NCBI RefSeq assembly: GCF_935825525.1
Contig: NZ_CAKXZT010000116.1
Span: 132,354-196,353 of the forward strand
From: Mesorhizobium escarrei
GTDB lineage: Bacteria; Pseudomonadota; Alphaproteobacteria; Rhizobiales; Rhizobiaceae
Length of the DNA: 64,000 nucleotides
Direction: 5' to 3'
Shown piece after piece: positions 38,469 through 47,853 of this stretch. How positions within the stretch are numbered: position 1 is the stretch's first letter; every line of letters starts with the position of its first letter. Position numbers and translations under genes: made by a program. The notes under the pieces were generated by a model. It searched no databases. It saw nothing but the letters and a program-made list of their open reading frames with translations, and was not told where the DNA came from.

Positions 38469-38812
38469 TCCCGGTCCCGAGCGGCGTGAAGGTGTGGCTC
38501 GCCACTGGTTATACGGACATGCGCAAGGGCTTCCCCGGCCTCGCATTGATGGTGCAGGAGACGTTGAAGCGCGATCCGCACAGCGGCCACTTGTTCTGCT
38601 TCCGCGGGCGTCGAGGAGGGCTGATCAAGGTGATCTGGCATGACGGCCAGGGTGCCTGCCTGTTTACGAAGAAGCTGGAGCGCGGGCGTTTTATTTGGCC
38701 CTCTGCGGCTGACGGCACGGTGGTGATCACGCCCGCTCAGCTCGGCTATCTGCTCGAAGGCATCGACTGGCGGATGGCGCAAAAAACCTGGCGTCCGAGC
38801 TCGGCGGGATGA
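38465..38812 (+). CDS. tnpB: IS66 TnpB (Orf2)
   Basis: This intact 115-residue accessory protein of IS66 elements begins MIPVPSGVKVWLATGYTDMR and contains KGFPGLALMVQETLKRDPHS and LFCFRGRRGGLIKVIWHDG, all typical of the family. It ends GYLLEGIDWRMAQKTWRPS. TnpB is needed for transposition in IS66-type elements although its biochemical role is not well known. The ATG overlaps the end of tnpA. A fragment of a different TnpB C-terminus occurs at 57692-57777. Confidence 0.9.
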   Translation: MIPVPSGVKVWLATGYTDMRKGFPGLALMVQETLKRDPHSGHLFCFRGRRGGLIKVIWHDGQGACLFTKKLERGRFIWPSAADGTVVITPAQLGYLLEGIDWRMAQKTWRPSSAG

Positions 38813-38856
38813 GCAAAATCGTTGGCATGGAGGAGCGAATATGATTCCATCGCGCC

Positions 38857-40479
38857 ATGACCGATGCGGCCGATCAGCTTCCTGATGATCTTGCCAGTGC
38901 GCACGCGATGATCCTCGCGGAGCGTGCCGCCCGCCGCGAGGCGCAAGCTCTCGCTGCCCGCGCGCAAGCCGTGAACTCGCACTCGGATGCGTTGATCGCG
39001 CGACTGCGACTGGAGATCGAGAAGCTGAAGCGCGACATCCATGGCAGTCGCTCGGAGCGCAAAGCGGCGCCTCGACCAGGTGGAGTTGCAGCTCGAAGAG
39101 CTGGAAGCCGACGCCAGCGGCGGCGGAGATGGCGGCGCGGTTGTAGACTGTCCGGGCCTTCGAGCGCAAGCGCCCAACGCGCAAGCCTTCCCCGAGCATC
39201 TGCCGCGTGAGCGCGTCGTCATCGCCGCGCCCAGGAACTGCCTGTGCTGCGGTTCAGCCAAGCTGGCGAAGCTTGGCGAGGATGTCACCGAGACGTTGGA
39301 GGTGATCCCGCGCCAGTGGAAGGTGATCCAGACGGTACGCGAGAAGTTCACCTGCCGCGAGTGCGAGAAGATCACGCAGCCGCCGGCGCCCTTCCACGTG
39401 ACCCCGCGCGGCTTTGCCGGACCAAACCTTTTGGCGATGATCCTGTTCGAGAAGTTCGCCCAGCACCAGCCGCTGAACCGACAAAGCGAGCGCTATGCCC
39501 GCGAGGGCATCGACCTCAGCCTCTCCACACTGGCCGACCAGGTCGGAGCCTGTGCCGCGGCGCTGAAGCCGGTGCATGCGCTGATCGAGACGCATGTGCT
39601 TGCCGCCGAGCGGCTTCATGGAGACGACACCACAGTGCCGATCCTGGCCCGCGGCAAGACCGATACGGGCCGCATTTGGACCTATGTCAGGGATGACCGG
39701 CCGTTCGGCGGGCAATCGCCGCCGGCGGCACTTTACTATGCCTCGCGCGATCGGCGGCAGGAACATCCCGAGCGACATCTGAAGACCTTTAGCGGCATTC
39801 TGCAGGCCGACGCCTATGGCGGCTATAACCCGCTGTTCAAAGTGGGCCGCGATCCCGGTCCGCTCACCCAGGCGCTGTGCTGGGCGCATGCGCGTCGCAA
39901 GTTCTTCGTGCTCGCCGACATCGCTACCAATGCCAAGCGCGGCAGGATGCCGCACCAATCTCCCCGATCGCGTTCGAGGCGGTCAAACGAATGGACCTGC
40001 TGTTTGATATCGAGCGCGACATCAACGGTCTTGCCGCCGACGAACGACTGCAACGACGCCAGCAGGAAAGCCGGCCAATCGCAGAGGCGCTTGAGGAATG
40101 GATGCGGAGCGAGCGGGCAAAACTGTCCCGAAGCTCTCCGGTTGCTGAGCCAATCGACTATGTGCTGAAGCGCTGGGACGGCTTCACGTCCTTCCTCAGC
40201 GACGGCCGGATTTGTCTGACCAACAACGCCGCCGAACGTGCGCTGCGTGGCTTTGCCCTCGGCAGGAAAGCTTGGCTGTTCGCAGGCTCCGAGCGCGGTG
40301 CCGATCGGGCCGCCTTCATGGCGACGCTGATCAACACCGCCAAGCTCAACGACGTCGATCCGCAGGCCTGGCTGACCGATGTCCTCGCCCGCGTCGCCGA
40401 CACGTCGATCACACGGCTCGAGGACCTGCTGCCATGGAACTGGCGGCCCGCTCGGGCGCTCATGGCGTCGGCCGCGTAA
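38857..40479 (+). pseudogene. tnpC: IS66 TnpC transposase, two frameshifts
   Basis: Three frames together give a full-length transposase. The first (MTDAADQLPDDLASAHAMIL) is lost near 39050. The second runs to about 39940 and includes the zinc-finger-like CLCCGSAKL and CRECEKI, the segment ERLHGDDTTVPILARGKT with a catalytic Asp, and FSGILQADAYGGYNPLF with the second. The third covers ERDINGLAADERLQ to LTNNAAERALRGFALGRKAW with the catalytic Glu. Both breaks are simple frame changes, so the element was probably active recently. Confidence 0.85.
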
Positions 40480-40689
40480 ACAGCGCGCGAAACAGTTCCT
40501 CCGAGCGCCGAAGACCCTCGTCCGTCAACACCAAGGATTTTGCCTTGTTGACCGGGTCGGCGATCAATCCCTTCCGGTGAAGTCGATCCGTCACGTCCCA
40601 GTCAAAGCTCTGCCAGGCGCACCGTTCATTGTGCAGGGTCAGCCAGTGCCAGGACCGCCATCATCGATCTTGTTGGTGTCGATCTCCAT
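40460..40689 (-). pseudogene. Small DUF6429-type gene, frameshifted
   Basis: On the minus strand an ATG at 40689 begins MEIDTNKIDD, then small length changes break the frame. The correct frame continues as AVLAL, LTLHNERCAW, QSFDWDVTDRLHRKGLIADP, VNKAKSLVLTDEGLRRSEEL and FRALFTRPTP, ending at 40460. I recognise this as the short conserved protein that accompanies many rhizobial IS66 elements. Relative to intact copies there is one extra base and a missing stretch of about five bases near 40650. Its 3' end overlaps the end of tnpC by 20 bases on the opposite strand. Confidence 0.65.
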
Positions 40690-40789
40690 CGCTGCAGCTT
40701 AACACAGACCGCACCCGCCGCGGCCCACCGACCACATGGGACTAACCGACTGCGGACGGCTAGCTGAGAGAAGCGATCAGGTCGCCAAG

Positions 40790-41086
40790 CTACTCTTCAG
40801 TCTCCGACCTGAGTTCAGTACCCACTGATGCAGCGATTCGAGGCTGCCGGAGTGCAGCACGGCCCTGAAGCAGGCCGTGAAACGATCGCACTCGCGAATT
40901 GACGCTGCCCGGTGGTTGGCGAAGTTTGCTCATAGGGCCGTACTTGTTGAACCGATGCTGATCCAGATGTGCAAGCAGCGCATCGATTTGCCGCCCATCC
41001 AGCGCCTCGAAGGCTGTGCATATATCGATCCCGCAGGCCTTCAGGATTTCGCGGGCGCGCTTCGCATTTTCATTCCGTTCATGCAT
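40790..41086 (-). CDS. Small conserved hypothetical protein
   Basis: This 98-residue protein begins MHERNENAKRAREILKACGI and continues DICTAFEALDGRQIDALLA, a form I recall from short uncharacterised proteins on rhizobial plasmids. The first 55 residues look well preserved and helical; after KYGPMSKLRQ the sequence appears altered, and VNSRVRSFHGLLQGRA again resembles the usual ending. It may therefore be partly decayed. Function is unknown, and it sits between the IS66 and an IS481 fragment. I see no membrane segment or signal peptide. Confidence 0.5.
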   Translation of the reverse strand: MHERNENAKRAREILKACGIDICTAFEALDGRQIDALLAHLDQHRFNKYGPMSKLRQPPGSVNSRVRSFHGLLQGRAALRQPRIAASVGTELRSETEE

Positions 41087-41199
41087 CAGGGTAGTCTCCG
41101 ATTATGGCGGCAGTCGCTTTGGTCAGCAGCATAATCGGTTTACCGCAAAGATTGCGAAACCGAAAAGCCAATCCGGGCGGCCTTGGCCGGATGGCTACT

Positions 41200-41340
41200 G
41201 GCTCGACGCATTCAAGTTGGTTTGGCCTGAGCACAGGCCCAATCACGAAGTGCCGTCCGGATGAAGCGCTCCGCCTTGCCGTTGGCTTGATGCCGAGTGC
41301 CGTTGCCCGCCCCAGGCCTGGTTTTGCGCAAAACGGAAAA
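41200..41340 (-). pseudogene. Fragment of an IS481-family transposase C-terminus
   Basis: The minus strand reads RHQANGKAERFIRTALRDWA then CAQAKPT, the segment around the catalytic Glu (usual form PRTNGKAERFIQTSLREWAYA). Sequence on both sides does not match. The fragment lies about 100 bases upstream of the first CocE hydrolase gene and is distinct from the IS481 at 8.2-9.2 kb, which has a different version of this segment. Confidence 0.65.
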
Positions 41341-41444
41341 GAATGGAGATTTAATGCGTTCTATGAGGCGCATTCGCTCAAAAACAGCCCTTTGGAGTAG
41401 TAAATTGAACAAGCAATTCAGATCCGAATATCCGAGGGAACCGT

Positions 41445-43247
41445 ATGGACGTTTCAGGCCGCCATCTGCTGGAAACCAGTGCGCATGAGTTGCAACACTC
41501 GATCTTCGGCTTTGACCTTCATAGCAAAGCCGTGGGCTCCAACAAGATAGGTGCGCTGGAATCGGTTTACGTGCCCATGCGCGACGGTGTTAAGATCGCC
41601 TTAGATATAGTTCGTCCATTGGGCGACGGCCCTAATACCAAGCGGGGCACCGTCCTGGTGATGACCCGCTACTGGCGTGGCGTCAAAGGAGACCCGACCA
41701 ACCCCTTTGCAGAGCTGTTTGTGCCGCACGGCTATGCCGTGGTCGTCGGAGATGTTCGCGGCACTGGTGCATCTTTTGGCGTGTGGCGTCATCATTATTC
41801 GCGCGCCGAAATATTGGACTTCAGCGACGTGCTCGACTGGATCGTCGCGCAGCCCTGGTCCACCGGCGGTGTGGTCGGCTACGGTCATTCCTACGTGGGC
41901 ACCACTGCGGCATTCATGGCGGAGCGAAACCATCCGGCGCTCAGGGGCACCATGCCGAGCGGTAGAGAGATCGATCCCTATGAAGAGAACTACTTTCCCG
42001 GTGGAATCCGCAACGACTCTCAGGGAAAAACATGGGGCATCTCGGTCAAATACCAAGACAGCAATGTGTTCGCCAAGGTGGAAGTGACTGGCGCGATCAC
42101 GATCATCCCCTCGCCGGGCGTTCGTCCCGTCGGGCCAGACGGCGAGGCGGACCTTCAAGCGGCTTTGCGCGATCACGATACCGCCCCATCGGAATGGGAA
42201 GGCCAGCAGCAGGTGACGTTCAAGGACGATCGTCCCACAACTTGGGGTGGGGAGTCCTGGCGCGACTCGAGCCTAATGGAAGTGGCGGACCGCATCTCTC
42301 GCTCAGGCACCCCAACGCAAGACTATACCGGCTGGTTTGATGGTGGCCTAAGTCAAGGCGCCCTTCGACGCTTCGTACTACAGGCAAATCCGATCAGCGA
42401 GATCATTGGCCCGTGGGGCCATTCCCACGAGATACCATACGATCCCCTCCGTGCCGAGAGTGAGGCCATCTTTCCAACGAAAGAGACCCTGGAGGCGAAT
42501 CGCATCCGCTTCGCCGAGTTGTGCTTGAACGGCCAGGCTGCTCGCGAACAAGGGAAGGTCCTCCATTACTATACGCTCGGGGAGGGGTGGAAAACCACCC
42601 GCTTATGGCCGCTGCCGGGCACCACCCGCCAACGGTGGTACATGGCAAGTGACTCCCGCCTCAGTGCCTCGCCCGACCGAACTGGCTTCGACTCACTTCA
42701 GGTTGACCGCGCCACGGGAGCTCTTACCTCAGTGTGGTGGAACCGCCCCGAGATGGATTTTGGAGATCTGCGCAATTCCGGGGCCGGTCGTCTCACCTAC
42801 ACCAGTGAGGCGTTGACGCGCGACGTCGAGATCACCGGACAACCTGTCGTCCACCTGAACGTCACCTCGACCCGCGAGGACGGTGCCTTCTTCCTCTACC
42901 TCCACGGCATAAAGCCCGACGGGGAGCCTTATTATCTCACGCGGGGGCAGTTGCGCGCCCTGCACCGGAAGATTTGGACGGACTCACCATTCAGCGCGCT
43001 TGGACCCGACCATACCTACCTGCGGCGCGACGCCGAACCGCTCACCCCGGGCGACTCCGCCATTCTGACCTTCACCTTGTTCCCGATGTCCGCTCGTATC
43101 CCGGCGGGTCACCGCCTGAAAGTGATTGTCGCCGGCAGCGACGCACCCACATTTGCCAGTGTCCCCGCGGACGGTGAGCCGCCTTTCCTCAAATTTCACC
43201 ATGGTCCAGCCGGTTGCTACATCGACCTACCGATCATCGAGCCCTAA
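41445..43247 (+). CDS. CocE/NonD family hydrolase, member 1
   Basis: This 600-residue serine hydrolase of the X-Pro dipeptidyl-peptidase (S15) superfamily cleaves esters or amides in characterised relatives such as cocaine esterase and alpha-amino-ester hydrolases. The N-terminal alpha/beta domain has PMRDGVKIALDIVRP, an oxyanion part RYWRG, and the nucleophile Ser149 in GYGHSYVG. DYTGWFDGG near 310 and GPWGHSHE near 335 carry the probable catalytic Asp and His. The C-terminal jelly-roll includes PVVHLNVTSTREDGAFFLYL and ARIPAGHRLKVIVAGSD. There is no signal peptide. GAGGGAA precedes the ATG. The closest context is the Dpp-type importer 1.2 kb downstream, from which insertion-sequence debris separates it. 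Confidence 0.85.
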   Translation: MDVSGRHLLETSAHELQHSIFGFDLHSKAVGSNKIGALESVYVPMRDGVKIALDIVRPLGDGPNTKRGTVLVMTRYWRGVKGDPTNPFAELFVPHGYAVVVGDVRGTGASFGVWRHHYSRAEILDFSDVLDWIVAQPWSTGGVVGYGHSYVGTTAAFMAERNHPALRGTMPSGREIDPYEENYFPGGIRNDSQGKTWGISVKYQDSNVFAKVEVTGAITIIPSPGVRPVGPDGEADLQAALRDHDTAPSEWEGQQQVTFKDDRPTTWGGESWRDSSLMEVADRISRSGTPTQDYTGWFDGGLSQGALRRFVLQANPISEIIGPWGHSHEIPYDPLRAESEAIFPTKETLEANRIRFAELCLNGQAAREQGKVLHYYTLGEGWKTTRLWPLPGTTRQRWYMASDSRLSASPDRTGFDSLQVDRATGALTSVWWNRPEMDFGDLRNSGAGRLTYTSEALTRDVEITGQPVVHLNVTSTREDGAFFLYLHGIKPDGEPYYLTRGQLRALHRKIWTDSPFSALGPDHTYLRRDAEPLTPGDSAILTFTLFPMSARIPAGHRLKVIVAGSDAPTFASVPADGEPPFLKFHHGPAGCYIDLPIIEP

Positions 43248-43519
43248 GCAGAAAGCCGATTACAGTGGAAAGGAACGCTCGTCGGATATGAACGCGATCA
43301 AGTGACCAATCGCAGCCTTGGTATCCTATGTGTCTGTAGCTGGCGGTGCGCGGCCTCATTGAACCGGATTGAACTATAACCGCTGGTGCGACCCACTAGA
43401 TTTAAGCAGCGTTGTTCCGTGGTGGCGTGCTGATCTGGATGGTGCGACGCTGCGGTAGGACAACGCCTGAGCGCGAGACGGTGATTCTGCCGCCGAAGGA
43501 GGTCGTGGTGACGCCTGAT
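43248..43519. other. Gap behind the first CocE gene
   Basis: No gene is visible in these 270 bases. Insertion-sequence debris begins at about 43520. Confidence 0.4.
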
Positions 43520-43937
43520 CGTTGGCTACGCCATCGGCCGCTCGATCGATGCGCGCCTGACGGTCGCCGCCTTGAGGACCGCCATCGATCGGAGAAGACC
43601 ACCGCCAGGCTGCATTCACCATTCCGGTCGCGGCTCGCAATATGCCGCCGAGATCTACCGGCAACTTCTTGCCGATCAAGGCCTGATCGGCTCGATGGGC
43701 CGCAGAGGCAACCCCTACGACAACGCCGAGGCCGAGAGCTTCGTGAAGACGCTGATGGTCGAAGCTGTTTACCCCTATGGCTTCGCAACCTTCGACGACG
43801 TCACTGAACAACTGAACACCTTCCCCGCTTCATCGATGTCTACAATAACCGCAGGCTCCATTCGGCGCCCCCTATCTGAGCCCGTAACGGTTCGAGGGTC
43901 AACACACCCGGCAGACTGGCAAAACAGCAGCCTGATC
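43520..43937 (+). pseudogene. IS3-family OrfB integrase remnant
   Basis: The plus strand encodes YAIGRSIDARLTVAALRTAI, then CIHHSGRGSQYAAEIYRQLL, ADQGLIGSMGRRGNPYDNAE and AESFVKTLMVEAVYPYGFAT. This is the catalytic core of an IS3 integrase. The second catalytic Asp of HHSDRGSQY is changed to Gly, while the Glu in AEAESF is kept. A frameshift before the end leads to FIDVYNNRRLHSA, and the C-terminus (FEGQHTRQTGK) is in yet another frame. The N-terminal part and OrfA are missing. Confidence 0.85.
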
Positions 43938-43984
43938 ACTGTCCATCCTCAGGGGCGCACTCCACGCGGGCGAGCGACCGGTAA

Positions 43985-44200
43985 TGGAGACGGCGAGGGT
44001 GCGACTTGCTCGTGCCGGTAACCGCGATGAGGACGGCGTCGCGCTGATCGGCGATGAAGGTGTCGGTGGTGATGTCGCGGACCAGCGTCTCGTTGACCGG
44101 CGTATCGGTAAGTCGAAGTCCTCGCCAGCGGCAGCTTGGCGGCGGTGAGCTTGGTACTTGATGCAATGGGCTTGCTTCTCGGTGAGCTCCGCCGAGCAGG
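43985..44200 (-). pseudogene. IS21-family IstB helper ATPase remnant
   Basis: The minus strand contains LTEKQAHCIKYQAHRRQ in one frame and DTPVNETLVRDITTDTFIAD then QRDAVLIAVTGTSKSH in another. This is the start of the ATPase domain of IstB, in which the Walker A motif (normally GGTGTGKSH) is altered to AVTGTSKSH. The rest of the gene is missing. It lies between the IS3 remnant and the promoter region of the first solute-receptor gene. Confidence 0.7.
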
Positions 44201-44463
44201 TCGCCAACGATCCTGGGCGGGTCGTGCTGCCGCTTTATGGCGGTGGCCAGTGCTACCTGCAGAGAGCCGACGAGTGCAGATGGTGAGCGACAATACGCTG
44301 GATCGCGTAGGAAATCGACTTCGGCGCAAGACCGTGCAAGTGCGCCGATTTTCTGCGCCGATAGCCCAACAAATTGTGCAAAGCAGCGGCCTCACTTGGT
44401 ATCATGGAAGAAACAAAGCCGCATTCTCGGCACCAAGGAAACAAAGGGAGGAGGAGCATCTCA
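44201..44463. promoter_or_regulatory. Leader region of the dpp-type operon
   Basis: The 260 bases before the first receptor gene should contain the operon promoter. GGGAGGAGGAGC ending about six bases before the ATG is a very strong ribosome site, and the second receptor gene has a similar one. I could not assign a -35/-10 pair. Confidence 0.5.
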
Positions 44464-46047
44464 ATGTCGCAGGAACTCGACTATCTAAGCCGCCGCTTCG
44501 CTGCGGGCCGGCTGAGCCGACGTGAATTTCTCGGCCGAGCGACTGCGCTCGGCGTTAGTGCCACTTTCGCCAACTCACTTCTTGCCGGCGCCGCGAAGGC
44601 GCAGACGCCGAAAAGGGGCGGCATCCTTAAAGCCGGCATCGTAGGTGGGGCGGCTACGGACACCCTCGACCCAGCGAAATTCATCGAGTTGATGTCCTAC
44701 TTCGGCAAATGCTGGGGCGAGTTTCTCGTGGCGCTGACGGGCGATGGGGGACTGGAGAACCGGCTTGCCGAGGAGATCGGCTCATCCAAAGACGCCAAAG
44801 TTTGGACCTTCAAAATCCGTCAGGACGTTGAATTCCACAACGGCAAGACTGTGACAGCGGAGGATGTTGTGGCGACGCTGGAGCGCCACTCCAACAAGGA
44901 ATCGCAGTCCGGCGCGCTGGGCATCTTGGCAGGCATTGGGAGCGTCAAGGCCGACGGCCGCGACGTCGTCGTCACCCTCAAGGAGCCGAACGCCGAGCTG
45001 CCCTACCTCATGGCAGACTATCATCTCGTCATCCAGCCCAACGGTGGCAAGGACAACCCGGCCGAGGGCATCAGTGCAGGTCCCTATAAGGTGACCGTCA
45101 ATGAGCCCGGCGTCCGCCACGGCGGCGAGCGCTTCGCTAATTTCTGGCAGTCCGACAAGATGGGCTTCGCCGATCAGGTCGAGATCGTCGCCATCAATGA
45201 CACCACAGCCCGCGTTTCCGCGCTGCAGGGCGGCCAAGTGCATATGATCAATAAGGTCGAAACAAAGGTCGTCGATCTCATCCAGCGCGTGCCGAATTTG
45301 AAGGTCGAGGCCCTGTCGGGTCCCGGCCACTATTGTTTCAACATGTTCTGCGACACGGCGCCCTTCGATAATGCCGACCTGAGGATGGCGCTCAAGCTCG
45401 CGGTGGATCGTCAGGAGATGGTCGACAAGATCCTGCGCGGCTATGGCACTGTCGGCAACGACTTCCCGATCAATGCGGCCTATCCGCTCTTCCCCGAGGG
45501 CATCGAGCAGCGTGCCTTCGATCCGGATAAAGCCAAGTTCCATTATCAGAAGTCGGGCCACAGCGGGCCGATCCTGCTCAGGGCCTCCGAGGTTGCCTTT
45601 GCCGGCGCTGTCGACGCCGCGCAGCTTTTCCAGCAAAGCGCGGCCAAGGCCGGCATCGCCATCGAGGTCAAACGCGAGCCGGGCGATGGCTACTGGTCGG
45701 AAGTCTGGAACAAGCAGCCCTTCTGCGCCGCCAACTGGAGGGGGCGGGCGACACAAGGGTGGATGTACTCGACCACTTATCTGTCGACGGCGCCCTGGAA
45801 CGATACGCACTTCTTTAACGAAAGGTTCGACAAGCTGCTCATCCAGGCGCTCGGCGAACTCGACCAGGATAAGCGCGAGAACCTCTATCGCGAGATGGCC
45901 GTCATCGTTCGCGATGAAGGGGGGACGATCGTGCCGATGTTCAACCAGTTCATCGATGCGATCTCCGACCAGCTTGGCGGCTACGTCGGACGGGTCGACT
46001 CGCTGATGAACGGTTACGCCTTGACGCAGTGCTGGCTCGAGGCTTGA
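44464..46047 (+). CDS. Peptide-type ABC transporter solute-binding protein, copy 1 (SBP family 5)
   Basis: This 527-residue periplasmic receptor of the DppA/OppA family begins with a twin-arginine leader (SRREFLGR at about 19-26, a hydrophobic stretch and AAKAQ as cleavage site), so it is exported folded. KRGGILKAGIVGG starts the mature protein; VWTFKIRQDVEFHNGKTVTA near 115 is the family signature. It opens a four-gene operon with two permeases and a fused double ATPase. A close paralogue of the same length is encoded at 50325-51908. Known members bind peptides, opines, nickel-peptide chelates or glycosides. Twin-arginine receptors of this group are common in rhizobia. The ligand is unknown. 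Confidence 0.87.
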   Translation: MSQELDYLSRRFAAGRLSRREFLGRATALGVSATFANSLLAGAAKAQTPKRGGILKAGIVGGAATDTLDPAKFIELMSYFGKCWGEFLVALTGDGGLENRLAEEIGSSKDAKVWTFKIRQDVEFHNGKTVTAEDVVATLERHSNKESQSGALGILAGIGSVKADGRDVVVTLKEPNAELPYLMADYHLVIQPNGGKDNPAEGISAGPYKVTVNEPGVRHGGERFANFWQSDKMGFADQVEIVAINDTTARVSALQGGQVHMINKVETKVVDLIQRVPNLKVEALSGPGHYCFNMFCDTAPFDNADLRMALKLAVDRQEMVDKILRGYGTVGNDFPINAAYPLFPEGIEQRAFDPDKAKFHYQKSGHSGPILLRASEVAFAGAVDAAQLFQQSAAKAGIAIEVKREPGDGYWSEVWNKQPFCAANWRGRATQGWMYSTTYLSTAPWNDTHFFNERFDKLLIQALGELDQDKRENLYREMAVIVRDEGGTIVPMFNQFIDAISDQLGGYVGRVDSLMNGYALTQCWLEA

Positions 46048-47018
46048 ACCGAGTGCTTGTCAACTCACCCCTTGTGAGGCTGATTGCCCAGCGCGTCGGG
46101 CTGGGCATTCTCCTCCTCTTCGCGGTCTCCGGGCTGATCTTCGCGGGCACCCAGATCCTTCCAGGTGACGTGGCGCAGTCTATCCTCGGACAGGCTGCCA
46201 CGCCCGAGGCGGTCGCTAATCTGCGCCGGGAGCTTGGCCTCAACGATCCGGCGATCGTGCGCTATTTCCAGTGGCTCGGCGGGGTTATCACCGGCGATCT
46301 CGGCACCGCGCTCACCACACGACAGGAGATCACTGTGACGCTGATGCCCCGGCTGTGGAACACGCTGTTCCTTGCTTTCTGGGCCGCTGTCGTGTCGATT
46401 CCCCTCGCAATCATGCTCGGGCTGCTGGCCGTGCGCTACCGCAACGGTCCGATCGACAAGGCGATTTCGGGCTTTGCGCTAGCGTCCATATCTCTGCCTG
46501 AATTCTTCATCGGTTACCTGCTTATCCTGTTCCTTGCGGTGAAGCTGCAGTGGTTCCCGTCGATCTCGACCGTTTATGACGGAATCCCCTTCGTTGAGAA
46601 GCTGAAGGCGATCGTGCTGCCGGTAATCGCATTGGTGCTTTCCGTCCTGGCGCACATGATGCGCATGACGCGTGCGGCGATCCTGAACGTGATGCAGTCG
46701 GCCTACATCGAGACGGCCGAACTCAAGGGTCTTTCCGCCCTAGATATCATCCGTAAGCACGCATTCCCGAACGCCATCGCGCCGATCATCAACGTCGTGA
46801 TGCTCAACATGGCTTACCTGGTCGTCGGCGTCGTCGTGGTCGAGGTGATCTTCGTCTACCCAGGCATGGGGCAATACTTGGTCGACCACGTCGTCAAGCG
46901 CGACGTGCCCGTTGTTCAAGCCGTCGGTCTCATCTTTGCTGCCGTGTACATCGGGTTGAATATCGTCGCAGACGTCGCCGCGATCCTTGCCAACCCCCGC
47001 CTGCGGCATCCGAAGTAG
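46029..47018 (+). CDS. Peptide-type ABC transporter permease, DppB-like
   Basis: This inner-membrane permease of about 329 residues starts either with GTG at 46029, overlapping the receptor gene by 19 bases, or with GTG at 46053; neither has a clear ribosome site, and coupling to the receptor gene is likely. It has the standard first helix (LIAQRVGLGILLLFAVSGL), a periplasmic loop with LPGDVAQSILGQAATPE and ARREL-like sequence, and the EAA loop TAELKGLSALDIIRKHAFP near 235. Length and order match DppB. A decayed copy of its gene follows the second receptor gene at 51925-52146. Confidence 0.87.
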   Translation: MLARGLNRVLVNSPLVRLIAQRVGLGILLLFAVSGLIFAGTQILPGDVAQSILGQAATPEAVANLRRELGLNDPAIVRYFQWLGGVITGDLGTALTTRQEITVTLMPRLWNTLFLAFWAAVVSIPLAIMLGLLAVRYRNGPIDKAISGFALASISLPEFFIGYLLILFLAVKLQWFPSISTVYDGIPFVEKLKAIVLPVIALVLSVLAHMMRMTRAAILNVMQSAYIETAELKGLSALDIIRKHAFPNAIAPIINVVMLNMAYLVVGVVVVEVIFVYPGMGQYLVDHVVKRDVPVVQAVGLIFAAVYIGLNIVADVAAILANPRLRHPK

Positions 47019-47028
47019 GAGGGAGGAT

Positions 47029-47853
47029 TTGCTCAATTTCAAGCGTATCCCCCTCGGGGCGTGGATCGGCCTAATCCTGACCGGGCTGTTAATGATCTGT
47101 GCGCTTCTTGCGCCCTGGATCGCCCCATATGGCAATGGCGAAATTGTTGGCGACGTATGGGAGCCGATGTCGTGGACGCACTGGCTGGGGACTGACAATC
47201 TCGGGCGAGACCTGCTCTCGCGCATGCTGTATGGCGCCCGCATCACGATCTTTATTTCCGCCATGGCCACCGCCTTGTCCTTCTCTCTCGGCGCCATGCT
47301 CGGCTTCATGGCAGCGGTCGTCGGCGGTCTGCTCGACATGCTGATGTCGCGGATCGTCGATCTCTTGATGGCGATACCAACGTTGATATTCGGCCTCGTC
47401 GTTCTATCAGTGCTGCCCGCGAACAACCTGACGCTCATTCTTGTGATGGGGATCTTAAGTTCGACGCGCGTGTACCGCCTCTCAAGCGCCGTTGCTGCGG
47501 ACATCAACGCGATGGACTTCGTTGAAGCGGCCAGGTTGCGCGGGGAGCGTCTCGGCTGGATCATCTTCCGCGAGATCCTGCCCAACGCACTGTCGCCGCT
47601 GGTGGCGGAACTCGGTCTGCGCTTCATTTTTTCGGTGCTGTTCCTGTCGGCGCTCTCGTACTTGGGGCTTGGCGTGCAACCGCCCGAGGCGGATTGGGGC
47701 GGCATGGTGATGGAGAACAAGGACGGCATTGTCTTCGGGATTCCTGCCGCCCTCATCCCAGCCGCTGCGATCGCAGCGCTGGCGATCTCCGTCAATCTTG
47801 TCGCCGACTGGGTGCTTACCCGCACAACCAGCTTCAAGGGAGGGCGCGACTGA
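47029..47853 (+). CDS. Peptide-type ABC transporter permease, DppC-like
   Basis: This second permease of the importer has 274 residues from the TTG at 47029, chosen because GGGAGGA lies at the right distance; no ATG is available before conserved sequence starts. The family motif GTDNLGRDLLSRMLYGAR is at about 60 and the EAA loop VEAARLRGERLGWIIFREI near 165. Its stop overlaps the ATG of the ATPase gene (TGATG), so translation is coupled. With DppB it forms the transmembrane channel. Confidence 0.87.
   Translation: MLNFKRIPLGAWIGLILTGLLMICALLAPWIAPYGNGEIVGDVWEPMSWTHWLGTDNLGRDLLSRMLYGARITIFISAMATALSFSLGAMLGFMAAVVGGLLDMLMSRIVDLLMAIPTLIFGLVVLSVLPANNLTLILVMGILSSTRVYRLSSAVAADINAMDFVEAARLRGERLGWIIFREILPNALSPLVAELGLRFIFSVLFLSALSYLGLGVQPPEADWGGMVMENKDGIVFGIPAALIPAAAIAALAISVNLVADWVLTRTTSFKGGRD

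Larger units (their letters stand above)
37830..40700 (+). mobile_element. IS66-family insertion sequence with frameshifted genes
   Basis: The element contains tnpA, tnpB and tnpC in the usual order on the plus strand plus a small DUF6429-type gene on the minus strand at the right end. Only tnpB is intact. The exact inverted repeats could not be fixed: the left end lies somewhere after 37830 and the right end after 40689. Shared features of rhizobial IS66 elements (the tnpA GTG start, four-base tnpA/tnpB overlap, and tnpC some 40 bases after tnpB) are all visible. Confidence 0.75.

Noticed and set aside
44782..45810. Minus-strand frame of 342 codons opposite the first receptor gene
   Set aside because: Antisense shadow of a well-supported SBP family 5 gene.
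46740..47837. Minus-strand frame of 365 codons opposite the DppB/DppC genes
   Set aside because: Covers two genuine permease genes in antisense; the translation is rich in Ser, Arg and Pro without family resemblance.
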